Positions 58,875 through 64,000 of a DNA stretch of 64,000 nt are shown piece by piece. The position numbers and the translations under genes are program-made. The notes under the pieces were generated by a model, which was given only the letters and a program-made list of their open reading frames with translations, did not search any database and was not told the DNA's origin. The stretch is taken from positions 140,589 through 204,588 of the forward strand of contig NZ_CALPCV010000001.1 in assembly GCF_943193095.1 (NCBI RefSeq). Direction: 5' to 3'. The stretch is from Parasutterella muris. GTDB taxonomy: Bacteria > Pseudomonadota > Gammaproteobacteria > Burkholderiales > Burkholderiaceae_F. Each line of letters starts with the position of its first letter. Position 1 is the stretch's first letter.

Positions 58875-59678
58875 TTAGGTCCTGCACCAGACGGTGAAAC
58901 GGTCGTTCCCGCCGTAGTCCTTATGCGTTTTGCTGCCTTCCATGCCAAATTCAGAAAAGATACTGCGAACCGACTCGCCTTGGTCATATCCGTGCTCGAA
59001 GGCAATGATATGCGGATTGAATTTCAGCGACTTAGCTTCGGAAAGAATCTCTCTGTAGGCGGCAAGGCCGTTTTCTTGCGCAACCAACGCGTTCTGCGGC
59101 TCGAAAGTCAGCGCTTTTAAATGCGGATCCCGGCTGCGGATATAGGGCGGATTGGAGACGATTGCTTTCAGATCGAAATGACCGACGTAAGGCTTCAGCC
59201 AACTTCCTTCCAGAAAACGCACGTCTGCTTTGAGGCTGACAGCGTTTCTGCGGGCCGTTTCAATGGCGCTTCTGCTGAGATCCGAGGCAAGGACATCCAA
59301 ATCAGAGCGTTCCAATTTCAGTGTTTCGGCAATGCAGCCGCTTCCTGTGCCCAGATCGCACACCTGTATGCCGTGAGGGAGATTTTCAATGAGCCACTCA
59401 ACCAAACACTCGGTGTCCGGGCGAGGAATGAGCACAGACGGACCGACTGAGAAGGTTCTGCCGTAAAACTCCTGCACACCGGTAATGTACGGGACCGGAA
59501 TTCCCGCCAGCCTTTTCTGTTCGACTTCGCGCAGTTTCTCTAACGCCTGAGGCGATAGGACATTTTTGGAATGCGTCATTTGACGGATTCGATCCAGTCC
59601 TGTCACGAATTCAAAAAGAACACGCTTATCCGCAGCCTCAAGCGGACTTTGGACAAGCCATTGTTCTACTGTCGTCAT
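58875..59678 (-). CDS. prmC: peptide chain release factor N5-glutamine methyltransferase
   Basis: 267 residues. Methylates the GGQ glutamine of release factors, including the adjacent PrfA. Helical N-domain about 1-80, then SAM motif VCDLGTGSGCIAETL and catalytic SNPPYIRSRDPHL (NPPY). Six nt after prfA. Confidence 0.94.
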   Translation of the reverse strand: MTTVEQWLVQSPLEAADKRVLFEFVTGLDRIRQMTHSKNVLSPQALEKLREVEQKRLAGIPVPYITGVQEFYGRTFSVGPSVLIPRPDTECLVEWLIENLPHGIQVCDLGTGSGCIAETLKLERSDLDVLASDLSRSAIETARRNAVSLKADVRFLEGSWLKPYVGHFDLKAIVSNPPYIRSRDPHLKALTFEPQNALVAQENGLAAYREILSEAKSLKFNPHIIAFEHGYDQGESVRSIFSEFGMEGSKTHKDYGGNDRFTVWCRT

Positions 59679-59684
59679 GCCTGG

Positions 59685-60770
59685 TTAGACCGAGCCTTCG
59701 CTCAAGGCAGCCAACTGTTCGGCCTGGTGTTCTGAGGTCAGAGGCGTGATGATGCAGTCAAGATCGCCGTCCATGATCTGATCAAGCTTGTAAAGCGTGA
59801 GGTTGATGCGGTGATCGGTGACACGGCCCTGAGGATAATTATAGGTACGGATGCGTTCGCTTCGATCGCCGGAACCCACCAGAGATTTTCTCATGGAAGC
59901 TTCCTCAGCCTGCTGAGCGGCAACCTGTGCGGCATGGATACGTGCGACAAGAACACCCATCGCGCGTTCTTTGTTTTTGTGCTGGCTTCGTTCGTCCTGA
60001 CATTCCACGACGATTCCGGTCGGGATGTGCGTAATTCGAACCGCGCTTTCTGTTTTCTGAATATGTTGACCGCCGGCGCCCGAAGCTCGATACACGTCAA
60101 TTCTCAGATCCGAGGGATCGATCACAACGTCTCCTATCTCGTCGGCTTCAGGAAGAACCGCGACTGTACATGCGGACGTATGGACGCGTCCCTGAGACTC
60201 GGTTTCCGGAACACGCTGAACGCGATGTCCGCCGCTTTCGAATTTGAGCTTGGAATAGGCGCCAAGTCCGATGATTCTGACAACGACTTCTTTGTATCCG
60301 CCAAGATCGGACGGGCTGGCCGAGACAAATTCAACCTGCCAGCCCTGGCGTTCCGCATAGCGTGAATACATGCGGAAAAGGTCGCCTGCAAAAAGGGCGG
60401 ATTCATCGCCGCCGGTGCCGGCACGGATTTCCAAGAAAATATTTTTATCGTCATTCGGGTCTTTAGGCAGAAGAAGAATTTCAAGTTCTGCGGAGACCTG
60501 TTCAATCACTTTTTTTGCATTGCCGATTTCTTCAGACGCGAATTCCTTCATCTCAGGGTCGCTTAGCATTTCGTTAGCAGCCTCAAGATCCGCCTCGGCT
60601 TTTTCAAATTCTTTGGTTTTCTGAACAATGGGTTCAATTTCCGCCCTTTCTTTGGAGAGTGCGCGGAATCGATCCATATTGGAGGCGATATCCGGGTCCT
60701 GGAGTGTTACATCAATTTCTTCCAATCTTCTGGCAAGTTGTGCCAGCTTGGAGCGCATAGATTCTTTCAT
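59685..60770 (-). CDS. prfA: peptide chain release factor 1
   Basis: 361 residues. Reads UAA and UAG. GGQ motif in VYRASGAGGQHIQKTESAVR (about 227-246), EIRAGTGGDESALFAGDLF, and the anticodon-mimic PETESQGR (the PxT type of RF1). Start MKESMRSKLAQL matches relatives; an ATG four codons later is the alternative. Middle of hemA-prfA-prmC. Confidence 0.95.
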   Translation of the reverse strand: MKESMRSKLAQLARRLEEIDVTLQDPDIASNMDRFRALSKERAEIEPIVQKTKEFEKAEADLEAANEMLSDPEMKEFASEEIGNAKKVIEQVSAELEILLLPKDPNDDKNIFLEIRAGTGGDESALFAGDLFRMYSRYAERQGWQVEFVSASPSDLGGYKEVVVRIIGLGAYSKLKFESGGHRVQRVPETESQGRVHTSACTVAVLPEADEIGDVVIDPSDLRIDVYRASGAGGQHIQKTESAVRITHIPTGIVVECQDERSQHKNKERAMGVLVARIHAAQVAAQQAEEASMRKSLVGSGDRSERIRTYNYPQGRVTDHRINLTLYKLDQIMDGDLDCIITPLTSEHQAEQLAALSEGSV

Positions 60771-60828
60771 AAAAAAGACAGTAAAAAATTTCTTGTGATT
60801 CTAAATAAAAAACTCATTTACGCACGAC

Positions 60829-60856
60829 AAAAAACCTTCAAAATGGTGAAGGTTTT
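60829..60856 (-). terminator. terminator between hemA and prfA
   Basis: 10-bp stem AAAACCTTCA (60831-60840) with TGAAGGTTTT (60847-60856), 6-nt loop, extra A's on the left as U-tract. The AT-rich ends make it moderate; prfA may also have its own promoter in the AT-rich gap. Confidence 0.65.
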
Positions 60857-60879
60857 CAATGAGTCGGGTGATTTTTCAG

Positions 60880-62169
60880 CTAGCGGCCGTGGTAATGGTA
60901 GAAGCGCTGAAGAAGATCGAGGACTTTCTCGTAGTCTTCTTCCGAAAGGCTCTGTGTGTTGCGCATAACGGTCAGAGGGTCGTGAATATATTTCTTCATC
61001 AGACCTTTGGACATCGTTTCGAGCACATTTTCCACGGACTCTCCTTTGTGGAGCGCTTTCTTTGCCTTTTCGAGTTCCATCATTCGGAGATCGTCTGCCC
61101 GCTTCTGCAGCAACAGAATCTGCGGTACAGATTCGCGGGAGGAGAACCAGTTTTTGAATTCCTCGACTCTCTTGGCAATTAATTCTTCCGCAAGAGCAAC
61201 GGCCGCTTTTCTTCCTTCCATGCCGCTCTGCACGACTTTGCCCAGATCGTCGACGGTGTAGACATAGACTTCATCAAGAGAAGAGACTTCCTGTTCAATA
61301 TCTCTCGGGACTGCAAGATCCACCATGAAGATCGGACGGTAGCGGCGCTTTTTAACCGCGCTTTGCACCATACCGAGACCTAGGATTGGGAGTGTGCTTG
61401 CTGTACAGGAAACAACCACGTCGTAGTTATGCAGAATCTCGGGCAGTTCAGCCAGTGATACCGCATTGGCGCCTACCTGATCAGCCAGAGCCTGAGCTCG
61501 TGCGACGGTTCGATTGGCGACGGTTACCTTTTGAGGGTTCTGAGCGCCGAAGTGCGCAGCGCAGAGCTCAATCATTTCGCCTGCGCCGATAAAAAGAATG
61601 TTCGACTCAGAGAGCGAGCCGAAGATACGATTGGCGACACGGACAGCGGCAGCTGCTAAAGAGATGGAATGCGCACCGATTTCAGTGGATGAGCGGACCT
61701 CTTTTGCGACGGCATAGGTCTTTTGGAAAAGCTGGTTTAAAAAGAGACCGAGACCGCCCGCGTGCGAAGCGGTTTTAACGGCTTTTTTCATCTGACCGAC
61801 GATCTGCGTTTCGCCCAACACCATGGAATCAAGACCGGAAGCCACCCGGAAAGCGTGACGAATGGCGTCGTCCTGCACAAGGAAGTAGAGCTGCTCCTCA
61901 AGTTCAGTCAGACTGACATGTTTGCTCTGAACTAAAAAGTCCTGAAGAGATCGGAATGCGGCAGAAGGCTCTTCGGCAGCGCAGTAAATTTCCGTTCGGT
62001 TGCAGGTGGAGAGGATGGCAACTTCCTTGATGCCCCCGCAGGCAGGCGCGCCGAACATCGCCCGAATCATATTGATGGACGATTCCAGTTCTTCGGGACC
62101 GAAAGCCAGCTTCTCTCTTAAAGATAACGGGGCCGTTGTATGGTTTAAACCAAGGATGAGCAGATTCAT
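60880..62169 (-). CDS. hemA: glutamyl-tRNA reductase
   Basis: 429 residues. First enzyme of C5 tetrapyrrole synthesis, needed for the cytochromes encoded here. LLILGLNHTTAPLSLREKL, catalytic-cysteine block VAILSTCNRTEIY, GLDSMVLGETQIVGQMKKA, and NADPH site ILFIGAGEMIELCAAHF. Start ATG 62169 gives MNLLILGLNH as in relatives; the longer frame is leader. Confidence 0.95.
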   Translation of the reverse strand: MNLLILGLNHTTAPLSLREKLAFGPEELESSINMIRAMFGAPACGGIKEVAILSTCNRTEIYCAAEEPSAAFRSLQDFLVQSKHVSLTELEEQLYFLVQDDAIRHAFRVASGLDSMVLGETQIVGQMKKAVKTASHAGGLGLFLNQLFQKTYAVAKEVRSSTEIGAHSISLAAAAVRVANRIFGSLSESNILFIGAGEMIELCAAHFGAQNPQKVTVANRTVARAQALADQVGANAVSLAELPEILHNYDVVVSCTASTLPILGLGMVQSAVKKRRYRPIFMVDLAVPRDIEQEVSSLDEVYVYTVDDLGKVVQSGMEGRKAAVALAEELIAKRVEEFKNWFSSRESVPQILLLQKRADDLRMMELEKAKKALHKGESVENVLETMSKGLMKKYIHDPLTVMRNTQSLSEEDYEKVLDLLQRFYHYHGR

Positions 62170-62315
62170 CGTAATTAGTCGAAAATTTGCGAAATTGTAT
62201 TCTGAAAAGACCAAAATAGGCCCTTTTTATACTCGCGATTCGTTTTTATATTAAAAATATAGAATTATTCAGAACTTAAGTTTAACGGACACAAGGGAAT
62301 ATTCGGAGGCGAACC

Positions 62316-62885
62316 ATGACGGTTGATAACGAATTTGCACGAGAAAATCATCAGGGGGCGCTCACAGAATATGAAATGCCGGCGGACGAAGCCTCGATCC
62401 TCGATGCCGCGAAACGCTGCAAAAAACTTGTGACGAAGCGGGCGCTGATGAGCGCGGGACTGAATCTTCTTCCGATCCCGGGCGCCAGCGTTGCGGTCGA
62501 TGTGAGCTTAATGCTCGAAATTCTGAACAGCATCAATCATGAATTCGGTTTGACGCCTAATCAGATTAGGCATCTGACTCCGGATTCACGGCTCAGACTT
62601 TTTCAAATGATTACTGCGACGGGAAGTTCATTTGCCGGAAAGTGGATCACAAAGCCGCTCGTGATGGCAGTCCTGCAGAAACTCAGCATACGTCTGACCG
62701 CCGCTCAGGCGGCAAAACTTGTGCCGGCCTTAGGTTTGGCCGCTTCCGCGGGAATATCATTTGCAGCCCTTAAATGGGTTGGAGACCAGCACATTAAGGA
62801 CTGCGTCAATATTGCCAAAAGGTTTAACGAGCAGGGTTTTGCGCGGGCTGAGACGCGGAGGGATCAAACTTCGCAGCGGGCTTAA
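62316..62885 (+). CDS. unknown hydrophobic-domain protein, 189 residues
   Basis: CGGAGG precedes the ATG. Residues 40-70 (RALMSAGLNLLPIPGASVAV) and 95-165 form amphipathic or hydrophobic helices (ITKPLVMAVLQKLSIRL, LVPALGLAASAGISFAALKW), reminiscent of the helical domain attached to YcjF/DUF697 GTPase-associated proteins; this is only a resemblance. No signal peptide, no GTPase domain. Its last 62 nt overlap the end of the lipoprotein gene on the other strand. Probably membrane-associated. Confidence 0.7.
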   Translation: MTVDNEFARENHQGALTEYEMPADEASILDAAKRCKKLVTKRALMSAGLNLLPIPGASVAVDVSLMLEILNSINHEFGLTPNQIRHLTPDSRLRLFQMITATGSSFAGKWITKPLVMAVLQKLSIRLTAAQAAKLVPALGLAASAGISFAALKWVGDQHIKDCVNIAKRFNEQGFARAETRRDQTSQRA

Positions 62886-63615
62886 TCTGATAGTCAGGCT
62901 GGCTGACAGGGATTAAGAATCCGTTATGGATTAAGGCCTGCACGATCAATTCAGCGTATTCCTGGAATGTCGTGTTGGCAGGCTTTGCTCCGAGTACGGT
63001 AGAAAAAGATCCTGTCCAAAGAACTTCAGCGGTTTGAGCACTCATCAGTTCGGCGTTGGTTTCAGCGATTTGCTGCTGAGTCACAGAGGGCGGAATCGCC
63101 CAGCCGCCCCAGAAGGGATCAGGACCGAACGGGCCCGGACCAAACGGTCCGCCCCAGGGACCAGGCCCCCAGAAAGGATCTGGCCCCCAAGTCATTCCGG
63201 GGTTGTAGATCACATTGGTTTTAATGCCTCTGCTTTTCACGACCAGAATATCGCTCGCCTTGATTTTGCGTGCCGCTTTCATCAGGGAGGAGACATTAAG
63301 CGAGTTTCCGCTGACCAGTGGCTGTGGGTCAGATAAATACTGATAGCTTGGCTGAGCCGGTATTCCGTGAAATGCTAAAACGTTCGATGCGACATCCTCG
63401 AAAATTCTGCGGCTGGTCGGATTGTCAGAGAGATCTGCGACCAGGATTCCGGTGATCGTCTTTTGTTCAAATGTGGCTGAAGGGTTCACCCACTGTGCAT
63501 CGATTGTTGTCGGATTTGAATCCTGCGGAGAGATCGCGCAGCCGGACAAAAGGGCTGTAGCCATACTGCACAGGCATATTGCTGCGGTCTTTAAGCGAAG
63601 CGTAAACAGATTCAT
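62824..63615 (-). CDS. outer-membrane lipoprotein with Gly/Pro/Trp-rich segment
   Basis: 263 residues. Lipoprotein signal with lipobox LLSGC (Cys about residue 25), residue +2 Ala, so outer-membrane sorting is expected. A DUF4136-like or TPR-free alpha/beta core is suggested by VADLSDNPTSRRIFEDVASN and the final ELIVQALIHNGFLIPV, but no family is certain. Residues about 140-165 form a repetitive insertion (WGPDPFWGPGPWGGPFGPG and PFGPDPFWGG). ATG 63615 has GGA at proper spacing; ATG 63627 is the alternative. Function unknown. Confidence 0.75.
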   Translation of the reverse strand: MNLFTLRLKTAAICLCSMATALLSGCAISPQDSNPTTIDAQWVNPSATFEQKTITGILVADLSDNPTSRRIFEDVASNVLAFHGIPAQPSYQYLSDPQPLVSGNSLNVSSLMKAARKIKASDILVVKSRGIKTNVIYNPGMTWGPDPFWGPGPWGGPFGPGPFGPDPFWGGWAIPPSVTQQQIAETNAELMSAQTAEVLWTGSFSTVLGAKPANTTFQEYAELIVQALIHNGFLIPVSQPDYQIKPAAKFDPSASQPAQNPAR

Positions 63616-63747
63616 AGCAGATTCCATCTTTAATATGCCTCTATAGTGCCGCTTCCGAAGTGATTAGTGCCGTTTTCAGCTCTATTTTGAGAATGAAGCG
63701 GCCGATGAGTTTCGGTAAGCCGGGGGAGGAATTTGTGCGGAAATGAA

Positions 63748-63776
63748 GAAGGCCTCGCAATCAGTGCGAGGCCTTC
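63748..63776 (-). terminator. hairpin after the first tRNA-Phe
   Basis: 12-bp perfect stem GAAGGCCTCGCA/TGCGAGGCCTTC (63748-63759 part, 63765-63776), 5-nt loop; the minus-strand tail is only TTCATTT. Confidence 0.7.
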
Positions 63777-63783
63777 GGAAATC

Positions 63784-63859
63784 TGGTGGCTAGAGGCGGA
63801 ATCGAACCACCGACACGCGGATTTTCAATCCGCTGCTCTACCAACTGAGCTATCTAGCC
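63784..63859 (-). tRNA. tRNA-Phe (GAA), first copy
   Basis: 76 nt with encoded CCA. Acceptor GGCTAGA pairs with TCTAGCC; anticodon loop TTGAAAA (GAA); T loop TTCGATT. Identical to the copy at 63924-63999, 64 nt away. Confidence 0.95.
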
Positions 63860-63923
63860 GTCTCGTAATCGAGAGAAACGAAATATACATGACTTTTCTT
63901 TTTTGTGCAACAAAGAGAAGAGT

Positions 63924-63999
63924 TGGTGGCTAGAGGCGGAATCGAACCACCGACACGCGGATTTTCAATCCGCTGCTCTACCAACTGAGCTATCTAGCC
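63924..63999 (-). tRNA. tRNA-Phe (GAA), second copy
   Basis: 76 nt with encoded CCA, same sequence as the first copy; its promoter lies beyond the window edge. Confidence 0.94.
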
Positions 64000-64000
64000 G

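Noticed and set aside
1..64000. CRISPR array, restriction-modification or other defence genes
   Set aside because: No regularly spaced repeats and no recognised defence protein were found; the paired tRNAs are the only repeats of notable length.

Overview
The window looks like a chromosomal segment of a host-associated betaproteobacterium of the order Burkholderiales, most likely family Sutterellaceae (Parasutterella, Sutterella or Turicimonas). This is inferred from three things: gene order (amgK-murU facing lptD-surA; miaB-ybeZ-ybeY-corC-lnt-glyQS; hemA-prfA-prmC; sspA-sspB beside Nif3 and tRNA-Thr; metG facing apbC), the Burkholderiales-type porin, and a Tat-exported flavoprotein reductase with a tetraheme cytochrome. 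Base composition is moderate by eye. No transposase, integrase, CRISPR array or prophage gene was found; this is mostly dense core genome.

Layout. 1-9.2 kb: envelope precursors. These are an acyltransferase cut by the window edge, galU, a minus-strand ADP-heptose operon (hldA-hldD-gmhB-hldC), then phosphomannomutase, heptosyltransferase waaC, Kdo transferase waaA and thiD. 9.2-10.4 kb: a CAU tRNA with promoter and terminator, a noncoding stretch, and apaH. 10.5-20.8 kb: miaB-ybeZ-ybeY-corC-lnt, glyQS, plsC and a YgjP-type metallopeptidase. 20.8-25.4 kb (minus): lptD-surA, a terminator, rsmA. 25.5-29.9 kb: amgK-murU (cell-wall sugar recycling), dusB, purH. 30.0-32.5 kb: tolB-pal-cpoB. 32.6-34.0 kb: a ClC antiporter behind an unusual structured leader.

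34.1-40.4 kb is the accessory heart of the window, all on the minus strand: a SulP anion transporter, a Crp/Fnr-type regulator, and a three-gene unit encoding a Tat-exported flavoprotein reductase, a tetraheme cytochrome c and an outer-membrane porin. This reads as a self-contained periplasmic respiratory module: substrate enters through the porin, electrons pass from the quinol pool through the cytochrome to the flavoprotein, and the neighbouring regulator controls the unit.

40.5-52.4 kb: metG, apbC, a TrxB-like ferredoxin-NADP reductase, bepA, moaC, a NarL-type regulator with a degenerate receiver, an MFS transporter, two universal stress proteins, tcdA and a small unknown protein. 52.4-64 kb: Nif3, a 1188-residue autotransporter, mscL, two tRNA-Thr, sspB-sspA, prmC-prfA-hemA, an unknown hydrophobic protein tail-to-tail with a Gly/Pro/Trp-rich lipoprotein, and two tRNA-Phe.

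The observations I find most worth checking are: (1) the flavoprotein-cytochrome-porin unit with a Crp-like regulator and a dyad placed as a class II activator site; (2) three mutually exclusive RNA segments around the cytochrome ribosome-binding site; (3) the clcA leader, in which a perfect 12-bp helix buries the ribosome-binding site and a leader ORF ends on the clcA start codon; and (4) familiar Burkholderiales neighbours that are absent here (petABC, fis, pdxA). All function calls come from motif recognition; no database search was possible.
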